From an uncultured Eudoraea sp. (GTDB lineage: Bacteria > Bacteroidota > Bacteroidia > Flavobacteriales > Flavobacteriaceae): a DNA stretch of 64,000 bases. Under the pieces are notes generated by a model. The model was given only the letters and a program-made list of their open reading frames with translations. It searched no databases and was not told the origin of the DNA. How positions within the stretch are numbered: position 1 is the first letter of the stretch; every line of letters begins with the position of its first letter. Positions 17,232 to 27,321 of this stretch are shown here, piece after piece. The position numbers were made by a program, and so were the translations under genes. The stretch lies in assembly GCF_947490415.1 (NCBI RefSeq), contig NZ_CANLGX010000003.1, positions 62,001-126,000 of the forward strand, in the 5' to 3' direction.

Positions 17232-17765
17232 ATGTCAACAATATTAGCGTTTGCCGGAAGCAACTCCTCAACCTCAATTAACTTCAAATTGGTGCAATAT
17301 ACCGTAGGTTTAATTGGCGACAAACAAGTACAACTTTTAAATATGGCTAATTATCCATTCCCTTTGTATAGTGAAGATAATGAGCGGGAAATGGGTTTTT
17401 CTAATTCACTGGTAGAATTGCGCAACTATATTATGGAAGCCAATGGGATAATTATTTCTGTTAATGAACACAACAGTAACCCTTCTGCATATTTTAAAAA
17501 TGTTTTGGATTGGTTGTCGCGCCTGGAAAAAAAATTTTTGGAAGATACCGAAGTGCTGCTTATGTCAACCTCCCCTGGTAAGCGTGGCGCAATTGGATCT
17601 TTGGAAACTATCGAAAAATTATTACCAAGATTTGGTGCAAATATCAGCACAACCTTTTCTTTACCCTCTTTTTACGAAAATTTTGACCCGGAGAAGGGCA
17701 TCACCGATAGTGCGCTTGCAGAAAAGCATAAAATGGCCCTGGCCCAATTTTTATCCAAAGTCTAA
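17232..17765 (+). CDS. NADPH-dependent FMN reductase family protein
   Basis: Flavodoxin-like protein of 177 aa. It begins with the phosphate-binding GSNSSTSINFKL loop, followed by LNMANYPFPLYSED and GIIISVNEHNSNPSAYFKNVLDWLSR, the hallmark of the family where the flavin isoalloxazine and dimer partner bind. It should reduce FMN or a quinone/azo-type acceptor. Upstream TATTTTCG is a near-match to the -7 element. No clear partner gene. Confidence 0.88.
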   Translation: MSTILAFAGSNSSTSINFKLVQYTVGLIGDKQVQLLNMANYPFPLYSEDNEREMGFSNSLVELRNYIMEANGIIISVNEHNSNPSAYFKNVLDWLSRLEKKFLEDTEVLLMSTSPGKRGAIGSLETIEKLLPRFGANISTTFSLPSFYENFDPEKGITDSALAEKHKMALAQFLSKV

Positions 17766-17846
17766 AGGCTTTACAGATAACTTATCTTTTCAGATTAACT
17801 ATATCCATGCTTTTGCAAATGATCTTTTATAGATATGGTGAAAAGA

Positions 17847-17877
17847 TTGGTTGCCCTTGCAACTTTGATTAATTTTG
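17847..17877 (+). promoter_or_regulatory. Promoter of tilS-dsbD
   Basis: TTG (17847-17849), a 20-bp spacer and TAATTTTG (17870-17877) fit the Bacteroidota consensus. The -7 box ends 4 bases before the GTG start of tilS, so the mRNA is predicted to be leaderless. Confidence 0.6.
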
Positions 17878-17881
17878 TAAG

Positions 17882-19189
17882 GTGATAAACCAGTTTAAAG
17901 AACATATTGCAGTAAATTTTCCGGAACTCCTTGAAAACCACTTTTTAGTTGCTTGTAGCGGGGGTGTCGACAGTGTGGTATTAGCCCATCTTTGTTCCTT
18001 AAATAAAATGGACTTCTCCATTGTTCACTGTAATTTTCAATTGCGTGGCTATGAAAGTGACATGGATGCCTTTTTTGTAGAAGATTTAGCCAGAAAACTC
18101 GGAAAAAAAATATATATAAAAGATTTTGATACAGATAGTTATGTAAATATAAATAAAGTTTCACTTCAAATGGCAGCAAGGGAATTGAGGTACCGCTGGT
18201 TTGAAGAATTAATGAAAAAGAACAAGATAAAAACCCTGGTTACGGCACATCATGTAGATGATAATTTAGAGACTTTTATTATTAACTTGTCCAGAGGTAC
18301 GGGTATCAAAGGGCTTACAGGTATCCCCGCCAAAACTTCGAATATAAGCCGGCCACTTTTGATTTTTTCCAGGGCACAAATCATGCAATTTGCTGAAATT
18401 AAGAATATAAGTTGGCGTGAAGACCACAGCAACCTTGATAAAAAATACCTCAGAAATAAAATCAGAGAAGATGTTATTCCCAGATTAAGGGAATTGCACC
18501 CCGGCTTTCTTGGGAATTATGAAGCCACAAGAGCAAACCTGGAAGGCAGTGCGGCTCTTCTTGAGAATTACCTTGCGGAAATTAAACAGGAGCTTTTTCA
18601 GCAAGAGGATGATTTAATTAGAATCCCCATAAATTCTCTTTTAAAATTAGATCCGATAAAGGTCTATATGTATGAGTTATTTCATCAATATGGTTTTAAA
18701 GAATGGAACGATGTAGTAGGGCTTCTGACAGCTACAAGCGGAAAGGAAATTTATTCTCAAACACACAGACTGCTAAAAGACAGGCAGTATCTGCTATTAC
18801 AGCCGCTGCACCCTTCAACAGTTGAAAAATTTAAAATCGATGCGGTTTCAGGGACTATTACCAAACCCATAAATATGAAAATTGATGAGGTCAAAGCAAT
18901 GGGTGAGCAGTCTAAAAGGATACTATATGTTGATAAAGAAACGTTAAACCATAAGCTTAGCATCAGAAAATGGGAAAAAGGAGATTACTTTTACCCCTTC
19001 GGGATGAACGGCACAAAAAAGGTCTCAAAGTTTTATAAAGACGAAAAATTGGATCTGATCTCCAAAGAAAAACAATGGCTTTTGTGCTCAGGTGATGCGA
19101 TAGTATGGATTATAGGCAGAAGAGGGGATGATCGTTTTAAAGTAACACCCAAAACAAAAAATATTTTAAGATTTACCATTACGGAATGA
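17882..19189 (+). CDS. tilS: tRNA(Ile)-lysidine synthase
   Basis: Modifies C34 of the AUA-reading tRNA-Ile to lysidine with ATP and lysine; 435 aa. The PP-loop motif SGGVDS is at residues 26-31, then LVTAHHVDDNLET and RPLLIFSRAQI, which are typical of the catalytic N-terminal domain; the C-terminal tRNA-binding domain includes RKWEKGDYFYPFGM and WIIGRRGDDRF. The start is GTG; no in-frame ATG nearby gives a better N terminus. Its end overlaps dsbD by 4 nt. Confidence 0.95.
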   Translation: MINQFKEHIAVNFPELLENHFLVACSGGVDSVVLAHLCSLNKMDFSIVHCNFQLRGYESDMDAFFVEDLARKLGKKIYIKDFDTDSYVNINKVSLQMAARELRYRWFEELMKKNKIKTLVTAHHVDDNLETFIINLSRGTGIKGLTGIPAKTSNISRPLLIFSRAQIMQFAEIKNISWREDHSNLDKKYLRNKIREDVIPRLRELHPGFLGNYEATRANLEGSAALLENYLAEIKQELFQQEDDLIRIPINSLLKLDPIKVYMYELFHQYGFKEWNDVVGLLTATSGKEIYSQTHRLLKDRQYLLLQPLHPSTVEKFKIDAVSGTITKPINMKIDEVKAMGEQSKRILYVDKETLNHKLSIRKWEKGDYFYPFGMNGTKKVSKFYKDEKLDLISKEKQWLLCSGDAIVWIIGRRGDDRFKVTPKTKNILRFTITE

Positions 19190-21186
19190 GAATAGTTTTA
19201 GCATTTATTGTTTTTATAACCTTTGCTGTTGCAGGCTTTAGTCAGAACGAAGAAGATCCTGTAGTTTGGTCGCATGAAGTTAATAAACTAGCGGAAAATG
19301 ATTATGAATTAATCTTTAAAGGAAAAATCGCTGACGGCTGGCATATTTTTTCTCAGTTTACAGATGAAAATGGTTCTTTACCCAGTGAATTCACTTTTCT
19401 GAAGAGTGGTGAAGATTATGAATTGGTAGGCACGGCCAAGGAGAGTGAAACAACTACAGAATACAGTGATATTTTTGAAGTAAACGAGACATTCTTTTTA
19501 GATGAAGCAGTCTTTACGCAAAGAATCAGGATGCTCAATACGGCGGTATCCCAAATAGATGTGGAGCTTTTCTATCAGGTATGTAAGGAAGTATGTATTC
19601 CAAAAGAGCATACTTTTAGGATATCCCTGAGCGGCGGGAATGTAGTTATTGAAGAAGCAATACTTGACGACAAAGACCTGGCCCTTAGTTCTGCTTTAAA
19701 GCTCAACTTAAAAAATAAAGAAAAGCTTAAAGGAAATAATAGTGCCAGCCTTAATAAAGGCTCTGGTCTGTGGATGATATTTGGTCTTGGATTTTTAGGA
19801 GGCCTGATTGCATTGCTGACTCCCTGTGTATTTCCAATGATCCCACTTACAGTTTCTTATTTCACCAAACATTCTAAGAAGAAATCTGCCGGTATTTTTC
19901 AGGCCTCTTTATACGGTTTTTATATTGTCTTAATCTATTTCTTACTTAGCCTGCCCTTTCATTTATTTGATTCGGTAGATCCGCAGATTCTTAATACAAT
20001 AGCTACCAATATATGGCTCAACATTGCCTTTTTTGTTGTTTTTGTATTTTTTGCATTCTCTTTTTTCGGGTATTATGAATTAACATTACCCAGTTCATGG
20101 TCCACTAAAATGGATAGCGCATCTTCCAAGGTAGGAGGAGGGTTAGGAATATTTTTTATGGCATTAACACTGGCCATAGTATCTTTTTCCTGTACCGGGC
20201 CAATTTTAGGAGGTCTTTTAGGAAGCACTACTTTGGCTGAAGGTGATGTCGCATACAATCTGTCTGCGGGTATGCTGGGATTTGGAGTTGCTCTTGCATT
20301 ACCCTTTGCCTTATTTGCTATGTTTCCGACATGGCTAAACACCTTGCCTAAGTCCGGGGGCTGGATGAATACCGTTAAGGTATTTCTTGGGTTTCTAGAA
20401 TTGGCACTGGCTTTTAAGTTTTTATCTAATGCAGACCTTGTTGGCAATTGGGGTTTATTTAAAAGAGAAATTTTCCTGGGGATCTGGATTCTTCTTTTTG
20501 TTCTCTTGGTGTTATACTTATTTGGAGTTATCAGATTTGCACATGAAGGGCCAAAACAAAAGTTATCTAAAACCAGGATAGGATTTGGCATTTTAACTGC
20601 TGCTTTTACCATTTATTTGGTTTTAGGTGTTTTTAATATTACCAGCCTTAAATTATTAAGTGGGTTTCCACCTCCGGATTTTTATTCCGTTGTGGAAAAA
20701 GAAAATAATTGCCCGCTTGGACTTAATTGTTTTAAAGATTTTGAAGAAGGGTTGGCATATGCCAAAAAAGAAAGTAAACCTATCTTACTTGATTTTACCG
20801 GATGGGCCTGCGTTAATTGTCGAAAAATGGAAGAAAACGTCTGGAGTGAGCCTGATATTTACGAGATACTTAATGAGGATTATGTACTGATCTCCCTATA
20901 TATAGACGACAGGAAATTACTCCCCGAAAACGAAAGATTTGATTATAAGTTTGATTCAGGAAGGGTGAAAAATATTGAATCTATTGGCGAGAAATGGGGT
21001 ACTTTTCAAACATTGAACTTCGGGGCGGCATCTCAGCCCTATTATGTGTTGTTATCACCTGATCTGGAGGTCCTAAATTCTTCAATTCAAAATGCGGATA
21101 GTGAAACCTATAGAAATTGGTTACAACTTGGGCTTAAAAACTTTGATGAGCTTAATAAAGGCGAATTGACAAGCGCATTACCATAG
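19186..21186 (+). CDS. dsbD: Thiol:disulfide interchange protein DsbD family
   Basis: Transfers electrons from cytoplasmic thioredoxin to the periplasm; 666 aa. A signal peptide (about 1-18) leads to an N-terminal DsbD-alpha-like domain (to about 185) with the cysteine pair VCKEVCIP. About eight membrane helices follow (200-500), containing the reactive TPCVFPMIPLT and SCTGPILGGLLG cysteines, and a C-terminal thioredoxin domain has Cys542/Cys545 in WACVNCRKME. All three redox pairs are intact. It overlaps tilS (ATGA), so the two are co-translated. Confidence 0.94.
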   Translation: MRIVLAFIVFITFAVAGFSQNEEDPVVWSHEVNKLAENDYELIFKGKIADGWHIFSQFTDENGSLPSEFTFLKSGEDYELVGTAKESETTTEYSDIFEVNETFFLDEAVFTQRIRMLNTAVSQIDVELFYQVCKEVCIPKEHTFRISLSGGNVVIEEAILDDKDLALSSALKLNLKNKEKLKGNNSASLNKGSGLWMIFGLGFLGGLIALLTPCVFPMIPLTVSYFTKHSKKKSAGIFQASLYGFYIVLIYFLLSLPFHLFDSVDPQILNTIATNIWLNIAFFVVFVFFAFSFFGYYELTLPSSWSTKMDSASSKVGGGLGIFFMALTLAIVSFSCTGPILGGLLGSTTLAEGDVAYNLSAGMLGFGVALALPFALFAMFPTWLNTLPKSGGWMNTVKVFLGFLELALAFKFLSNADLVGNWGLFKREIFLGIWILLFVLLVLYLFGVIRFAHEGPKQKLSKTRIGFGILTAAFTIYLVLGVFNITSLKLLSGFPPPDFYSVVEKENNCPLGLNCFKDFEEGLAYAKKESKPILLDFTGWACVNCRKMEENVWSEPDIYEILNEDYVLISLYIDDRKLLPENERFDYKFDSGRVKNIESIGEKWGTFQTLNFGAASQPYYVLLSPDLEVLNSSIQNADSETYRNWLQLGLKNFDELNKGELTSALP

Positions 21187-21341
21187 GACTTTTATACGCT
21201 TCGCTACTGAGATTATCACTCAATATCCAAATCGCGTTTTTTAAAGTCTGTGAACGTATTTATAACAAACGGATCAAAAAAAAGATTAGAATAATTTAAG
21301 TAGCTGCCTATTTTTTTATCTTTAACATCAAAGACTTACCC

Positions 21342-23741
21342 TTGAAGAAAATAAAAAAAATCCTCCTTATTTTACTGGCATTACTGGGAATTATATTTCT
21401 TGTCGTATTCATCTTCATACAAACCCTGAAACCCGACTATGAAGGTGAAAAACAACTATTAAATCTGTCTGGTGAAGTATCTGTATACTATGATTCCTAT
21501 GGTATTCCCCACATTTATGGTGAAAACGAAGAGGATGCAATCAGAACCCTTGGCTACGCGCATGCCCAGGACAGACTTTGGCAAATGGAATTGTTGAGAA
21601 GGGTGGCCAGAGGCGGGTTATCAGAGGTTTTTGGTTCTAAATTACTATCAACGGATAAATTTTTTCTTTCCCTGGGTATTGATGAGGCCTCTGCTAAAAC
21701 TATCGAACAGCGGGAACCTACGAATAGGACAATACAGCTTACCGAGGCGTATTTGGATGGGATAAACCAATTTATAGAAAATGGGCCTACGCCGGTTGAG
21801 TTTTATCTGACGGGTATTGTCAAGGAGCCTTTTAGCCTCAGGGATGTTTATAATTCCATTGGCTATATGGCATTTAGTTTTGCAATGGCCCAAAAAACAG
21901 ATCCATTACTAACCGAGATCAAAAATAAATTAGGCCCTGAATACCTTAAAGATTTGGAAATTGATGTGGATATAAATACCGAATGGATTAGGAATTATAA
22001 GTCTGCACCTGAAAATTCTAAAGAGGCTCAAATGGTTGCTTCCATCTCAAAAGCATTGACTAATTTGCCAATTCCTCAGCTCGAGGGGAGTAACAGTTGG
22101 GTAATGGCCCCTGCAAAAACAAAATCAGGAAAGGTAATCCTGGCGAATGATCCACACATTGGGTTTGCCCAACCATCCGTATGGTACGAAGCCCATGTTA
22201 GTGCTTCGGGCTACGAAAAATATGGCTATTACATGGCAGGGATACCCTTTCCAGTTCTCGGACATGATAGAAATCTGGCATATGGGGTTACTATGTTTGA
22301 AAATGATGACGTTGATTTTTATTATGAGGAAACACATCCTACTGACCCTAAAAAATATAAAACCAAAGAGGGTTGGGAGAATTATGAAATTGTTTCTAAC
22401 CTCATTAAAATAAAAGACAGCGCTGATGTAACCTTTAGTTATAAGAAAACGTATCACGGACCCGTAATGGACAGCATATCCAATAAAATTTCAGGTGATA
22501 AACCTATTAGCATCTCCTGGATCTATACTAAATTGGAAAATAGAGTGCTGGATGCATTATATGGGTTAAGCCACGCTAAGAATATCGCGGAATTTCAAAA
22601 AGCTTTGCCAGACATACATGCTCCCGGCTTAAACATTATGTATGGGGACAAAGAAGGTAATGTGGCCTGGTGGGCAGCGGCAAAATTATACCAGATGCCA
22701 GATAGTGCTCAGACCAAGTTAATTATGGATGGAACTTCCGGTGCTTATGAACCATTGCGTTTTCTGGATTTTAGCGAGAATCCATCCGCCGTTAATCCGC
22801 CCTGGAACTATGTCTACTCAGCCAATAACCAGCCAGATTCCATTGCCGGGATGCAATACCCCGGGTACTATTTACCTGAAAACCGGGCAAAGCGTATCGT
22901 GCAATTATTAGAAGCGAAGGATGATTGGGACAAAAATTCAATGATGGATATGATCATAGATGGCACCTCTTCTGTAAATCCCGAAATTATAACAAACCTT
23001 GCCAAACTTGTCAATGTTAAGAAGTTAAGCGAAGAGGATATTAACCTTCTGGATAAACTAAGCTCCTGGGATGGTGATTCTCCCTTAAATAGTGTGGAAG
23101 CTACTATATTTCACAGATGGATTTACTTTTTCCTTAAAAATACATTTGAAGATGAATTAGGTCCTGACCTTTTTCAACAATTTTTGACGACCCATTTTCA
23201 TAAACGGCTGATAGCTCCAATGGCCCGGAAAAAAACATCAGTTTGGTGGGATAATACCCGAACGGAAGAGACAATAGAAAGCAAGAAAGATATTGTTCTA
23301 ACCTCCTTTGTAATGGCCTTGAAATCATTAAAAGAGGAGTTTGGGGAGAGGAGTTCACAATGGTCCTGGGACAAAGTACATACCCTGGAACATGGCCATC
23401 CAATAGGTCAGGTTGAAATGTTCCGTTCTTTTTTTAATGTGGGCCCATTTCCTGTACATGGAACCAGAGAGGTGATCAATAATATGTTTTTCCCATACAC
23501 TGAAGATGGTCAGAATAAAGTAACTACAGGGCCATCTACAAGACGTATTGTTGACTTTTCGGATATTGAGAATAGCATGAGTATTTTACCTACCGGTCAG
23601 TCCGGGAACCCATTTAGCCCCCATTACAAAGATCAGGCACAAATGTTTATCAATGGTGAATTCAGGAAAATGATGATGAATAAGGAAGAAATTATGACTA
23701 CTTCGAAGTCTTTACTGCGGTTATCACCCAAAGAAAATTAA
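21342..23741 (+). CDS. Penicillin acylase family N-terminal nucleophile hydrolase
   Basis: Periplasmic amidase precursor of 799 aa, anchored by one N-terminal hydrophobic segment (about 5-30). The alpha-chain start has YGIPHIYGENEEDAIRTLGYAHAQDRLWQME, here in its pieces, and the self-cleavage site precedes Ser250 in EGSNSW, the nucleophile of the beta chain; ANDPHIGF and the later NNQ and HGTREV segments complete the pocket. Members cleave penicillins, acyl-homoserine lactones or other N-acyl compounds; which one is unknown. The start codon is TTG, chosen because it directly precedes the lysine-rich anchor. Confidence 0.9.
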   Translation: MKKIKKILLILLALLGIIFLVVFIFIQTLKPDYEGEKQLLNLSGEVSVYYDSYGIPHIYGENEEDAIRTLGYAHAQDRLWQMELLRRVARGGLSEVFGSKLLSTDKFFLSLGIDEASAKTIEQREPTNRTIQLTEAYLDGINQFIENGPTPVEFYLTGIVKEPFSLRDVYNSIGYMAFSFAMAQKTDPLLTEIKNKLGPEYLKDLEIDVDINTEWIRNYKSAPENSKEAQMVASISKALTNLPIPQLEGSNSWVMAPAKTKSGKVILANDPHIGFAQPSVWYEAHVSASGYEKYGYYMAGIPFPVLGHDRNLAYGVTMFENDDVDFYYEETHPTDPKKYKTKEGWENYEIVSNLIKIKDSADVTFSYKKTYHGPVMDSISNKISGDKPISISWIYTKLENRVLDALYGLSHAKNIAEFQKALPDIHAPGLNIMYGDKEGNVAWWAAAKLYQMPDSAQTKLIMDGTSGAYEPLRFLDFSENPSAVNPPWNYVYSANNQPDSIAGMQYPGYYLPENRAKRIVQLLEAKDDWDKNSMMDMIIDGTSSVNPEIITNLAKLVNVKKLSEEDINLLDKLSSWDGDSPLNSVEATIFHRWIYFFLKNTFEDELGPDLFQQFLTTHFHKRLIAPMARKKTSVWWDNTRTEETIESKKDIVLTSFVMALKSLKEEFGERSSQWSWDKVHTLEHGHPIGQVEMFRSFFNVGPFPVHGTREVINNMFFPYTEDGQNKVTTGPSTRRIVDFSDIENSMSILPTGQSGNPFSPHYKDQAQMFINGEFRKMMMNKEEIMTTSKSLLRLSPKEN

Positions 23742-23852
23742 ACCATACATACTTTTTATTTATGAGATAATACTTTGTCCGCACTCTTTATGCAGCAAAG
23801 GTCTTTATCTATGTTCTTTTTATAAAATAAATTATAGCATAGATATAAAAGT

Positions 23853-24755
23853 ATGCTTTCAAAAGTCTATGGTAGTGCTGTATTTGGAGTAGAAGCAACT
23901 ACCATTGCTGTAGAAGTAAATGTGGACGGGGGAATAGGCTATCATTTGGTTGGTCTGCCCGACAATGCCATTCGGGAAAGTAATTTCAGAATTGCAGCTG
24001 CCTTACTCAATAACGGCTATAAAATTCCCGGGAAAAAAATCACCATCAATATGGCCCCTGCCGATTTGAGAAAAGAGGGTTCCGCTTATGATCTCACCCT
24101 TGCCCTTGGTATCCTTTCGGCTTCGGGCCAAATTTTTGCAGAGGAATTAGAGCGATATATCATTATGGGAGAACTCTCCCTGGATGGCAGTCTTCAGCCC
24201 ATAAAAGGCGCTCTGCCAATTGCCCTAAAAGCCAGGGAAGAAGGCTTTAAAGGCTTTATTCTTCCCAAAGTAAACTCCCGTGAAGCGGCTATTGTTGAGG
24301 GTCTGGAGGTATATGGGGTTGATAAGATCGAGGAAGTAATTGCTTATTTTGATAAAAGGGAAGCCCTGGAACAAACCCATGTGGATATCAGGGCTGAGTT
24401 TTATAAAAACCTGGATTTTCCGGAATACGATTTCTCGGATGTGAAAGGACAGGAAAGCATAAAACGTTGCATGGAAATCGCCGCCTCCGGGGGGCACAAT
24501 ATTATTCTGATTGGACCTCCGGGTGCAGGAAAAACCATGCTAGCGAAACGATTACCCTCCATTTTACCTCCTATGACGTTACAGGAAGCTTTGGAAACCA
24601 CGAAAATTCATAGCGTGGTGGGGAAGATTAAGAACATGGGATTGATGTGTCAGCGCCCGTTCAGAAGTCCGCACCATACTATTTCAGATGTGAAATTCCT
24701 TTTTGTGTCGGTAATAATTTTTATTATCTTAGTGCTTTCAATAGTGTTATATTAA
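23853..24755 (+). pseudogene. comM: comM 5' part, interrupted by the integrative element
   Basis: N-terminal 279 codons of the Mg-chelatase-like AAA+ protein ComM (YifB), a hexameric branch-migration helicase that helps integrate incoming DNA in natural transformation. The ChlI-like domain (about 20-165) and Walker A GPPGAGKT (about 220) are intact. At codon 278-279 (ISDV) the frame runs into the element and ends after about 20 foreign, strongly hydrophobic residues. Walker B and the rest lie at 37901-38600. Splicing 23853-24688 to 37901-38600 gives 1536 nt, an unbroken frame of 511 aa, the usual family length. The truncated product should lack ATPase activity. Confidence 0.93.
24667..24710 (+). 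mobile_element. attL of the comM element
   Basis: Junction of comM and the element around the core GA at 24687-24688 (ATTTCA-GA-TGTG). The 22 bases inside (24689-24710) are an imperfect inverted match to the 22 bases at the right end (37877-37898): I count 16 of 22 matching, with CACA/TGTG flanking the core directly. This symmetry about a central dinucleotide is the expected form of a serine-integrase site. Confidence 0.8.
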
Positions 24756-24888
24756 TATAACAGAAAACTTGTGTTTTTGTTTTAAATTCAAGCGTACATC
24801 GTATCATGTTCAAAATTAATACTATAGCTATATATAGTCAAGAAATTTATATCCCACTTATAAATAATTATTAACCTTTATCATCATT

Positions 24889-26586
24889 ATGCTCGCCATA
24901 TACTGCCGTATTTCTGTAGACCGTGAAAATCAAAAATCTATAAAGGAACAGGAGCTTTTGGGAATAGAGTTTGCCACTGCAAATAACTTAAATTACAACA
25001 TATACATAGATAAAGGTATTTCAGGTGGTGGAGACATTTCCAAACGTCCAGCATTTGAAAGGATGATAAACGAGATACAAGACGGTAAGATTACAGCGGT
25101 TTATGTTTGGAATCAAGACAGAACGGAAAGAGAAGAAATTACATGGTTCACTCTTGCCAATTTAATTGTTGAAAATAATATAGAATTATATGAAAATGGC
25201 AAATTAATAGACTTAAACGACCCCACAGTCTATTTTATGAGAGGCATGATGAGTCAAATGAATGCCTTATATAGAAGAACTACCTCAAAGAAGATAAAAG
25301 CTGTTCTGAAACGCAATGCAGCAGAAGGAAAGAGAGCAGGCACTTATCCCTACGGTTATACTAAGGATGAAAATGGAATAATGGTTATTGATGATGAGGA
25401 AGCAGTAATAATAAAACGTATCTATGCTTTAAGCCTGGAAGGTAAAGGAACTCGAAAAATAGCGGAAATACTTAATGACGATAATATACCCACTCGCTAT
25501 AATAAAATAGCCAGTAAAGGCGGTAAAGACAGTAATCTAGTTCACCATCCAGTTAATAAAACCAAAACAATAAGAGATAGGAAAAATATCAAGTGGAGCG
25601 ATAAAACCGTTAGAGGCATTATTCAAAATACGGTCTATAAAGGAGAGCGCAAGTACATGGGAGAGCTTTATGACGTTCCCAACATATTTGAGCCATCCTA
25701 TTGGCAGAAAGTAAATGACCATTTGAAGGAGAATCGAAATACACAGCATGGCAATGCCAAGAAATATGACTACCTACTTCGGGGTATATTAAGATGTGGT
25801 AGGTGTGGAAGAAACTATCATGGTCGTGTAGCCAAAAGAGATAATTTTTACCAATGTAGCAGTAAAAGAACTAAACACGAAAAGTGCGGTAACCGTGCTA
25901 TAAATAGACCATTTATTGAAAGAATTGTATGGAATGACTTGTTTGCCGATGGTGAATTTAGAAAGCTATTCATTAAATACATTGAAAAACAATCAGATAA
26001 GTCAGAATTAGACAGTCTTAAAGCAAAACGTAAAGAATTTCAGAAGGAATCATCAAAGCTGGATAAACGTCTGAATAGAGCCATTGAATTACGAATGGAT
26101 GATGAGATTACTGAAACCGAATTAGCAGTTCAGCGAAGCAAAATAGACTCAGAAAAGAAAAGATTAAAGAGTAAAATTTATGATATAGATGAAAAACTTA
26201 GTATTAATAATAATTTAGATACTATTAAGATTGAAACTGAAGCTGACCTTGATAAAGCAATAGATACCACTAAATTCAATGAGAAGAAAGCCTTTATAGA
26301 TAAGTATATAAGTTCAATAATGGTTGTTTATGAAGATGGGTTTTATTGTCTTCCTATAAACTTTGTATTAAAAGGAATGCAACCCCAAATAAAATTTATC
26401 TCCAAGAATTACAAAGAACGATATAGTATTTTATTGGATGCAAGCGAATTACCTGGTGGAAAAGAGAATAACCATATTATGCCAACTTTGATTCAAGATG
26501 GTGATATACATTTGAGTTTAATTGATGCATCTGAAGGTGATCATTCCGAATATTTCTTCAAAAAGAAGCAAAAAAAGACGATTTAA
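24889..26586 (+). CDS. Large serine recombinase (integrase of the element)
   Basis: Site-specific integrase of 565 aa. The catalytic domain (about 1-140) has Ser9 in YCRISVD and the arginine patch WNQDRTERE. The recombinase domain follows (about 155-270, GTYPYGYTKDE...KWSDKTVRGIIQN), then a zinc beta-ribbon with four cysteines (CGRCG ... YQCSS ... KCGN, about 300-335) and a coiled-coil (about 365-430) typical of large serine integrases. It lies just inside attL and reads inward. It should join attP and the comM attB at the GA core; excision would need a directionality factor, possibly among the small genes at the right end. Confidence 0.95.
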   Translation: MLAIYCRISVDRENQKSIKEQELLGIEFATANNLNYNIYIDKGISGGGDISKRPAFERMINEIQDGKITAVYVWNQDRTEREEITWFTLANLIVENNIELYENGKLIDLNDPTVYFMRGMMSQMNALYRRTTSKKIKAVLKRNAAEGKRAGTYPYGYTKDENGIMVIDDEEAVIIKRIYALSLEGKGTRKIAEILNDDNIPTRYNKIASKGGKDSNLVHHPVNKTKTIRDRKNIKWSDKTVRGIIQNTVYKGERKYMGELYDVPNIFEPSYWQKVNDHLKENRNTQHGNAKKYDYLLRGILRCGRCGRNYHGRVAKRDNFYQCSSKRTKHEKCGNRAINRPFIERIVWNDLFADGEFRKLFIKYIEKQSDKSELDSLKAKRKEFQKESSKLDKRLNRAIELRMDDEITETELAVQRSKIDSEKKRLKSKIYDIDEKLSINNNLDTIKIETEADLDKAIDTTKFNEKKAFIDKYISSIMVVYEDGFYCLPINFVLKGMQPQIKFISKNYKERYSILLDASELPGGKENNHIMPTLIQDGDIHLSLIDASEGDHSEYFFKKKQKKTI

Positions 26587-26690
26587 GAGCTTTTATAACT
26601 TAAATAATACCTAACCTTAGAAAAGAGATCGTAGCTTAAAACGCATCTAAATAGCCTTAAATTAGATGTTTCAATGCTATTGTGTAAAAG

Positions 26691-26951
26691 CTATTTCTTT
26701 AATTTAACGGCAGTACCATAAAGATACATTCCCGTTCCGCCAGCGATTCCAGCACCGATTATTGCATCAAAACCTTCTTTTTTGCATTCATCAATCAACA
26801 TATTTGAAGCGTCATACATATTTATTCCAGCCATAAGAACAAAACGACTTTCCAATATCTCACCTTTAAAGGCAAGGTCAGATGTGTAAATTTTAAAGGT
26901 TGCTAATTTTTTAACAAGTTGTTCGCCCTTATTATCTCCCCAAAATCCCAT
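26691..26951 (-). CDS. YbjQ-like (DUF74/UPF0145) small protein
   Basis: An 86-aa soluble protein. The second half, KKEGFDAIIGAGIAG...YLYGTAVKL, has the pattern of YbjQ/DUF74 proteins (a helix, then DA-V-G strand, ending GTAVK), and the N-terminal half is shorter than usual. Those proteins form pentamers with unknown function. It is on the opposite strand to the recombinase. Assignment is by pattern only. Confidence 0.55.
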   Translation of the reverse strand: MGFWGDNKGEQLVKKLATFKIYTSDLAFKGEILESRFVLMAGINMYDASNMLIDECKKEGFDAIIGAGIAGGTGMYLYGTAVKLKK

Positions 26952-27084
26952 GATTTATTATTTAGTTTATTGGTTAAATGTAATGGCAGAATATTAGAAG
27001 ATGTATGATATTAGTCATATAATATTTAGCAGGTCAGTTATTGATTAGTAACCTATTTAATAAAATTTTACCACCCTTTTATGT

Positions 27085-27321
27085 TCAAATCTCATTCGGT
27101 ACATTACTGTATCTATCTAAACTTTCTCCTTCTTTGAACTGTCCTATACCTATAATCTCATCCTTTTCTATATCCCAAATAACCTCAACGAAGAACTTGT
27201 CTATTGCATAAAGCACAAACTTAGAATTACCTTCTATGACAATATCCAGGAACTTGCCTTTTGAGAATACGGTATCCCATTGATTATCTTCTGATAGTAT
27301 TTTGTATTCGTAAAGTGTCAT
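27085..27321 (-). CDS. Conserved 78-aa element protein, copy 1
   Basis: I do not recognise this family. The product is acidic, soluble and beta-rich, starting MTLYEYKILSEDNQWDTV and containing VLYAIDKFFVEVIWD and EIIGIGQFKEG. A second copy at 30452-30688 is identical at 65 of 78 residues by my count, and the 40 bp upstream (with AATTAATTATGTTGAGTG) are conserved too. The two copies bracket the TSP3/LamG cargo genes. Confidence 0.7.
   Translation of the reverse strand: MTLYEYKILSEDNQWDTVFSKGKFLDIVIEGNSKFVLYAIDKFFVEVIWDIEKDEIIGIGQFKEGESLDRYSNVPNEI

Noticed and set aside
17464-17832. 122-aa plus-strand open frame
   Set aside because: It overlaps the FMN reductase gene in another frame; the family match of the latter is clear.
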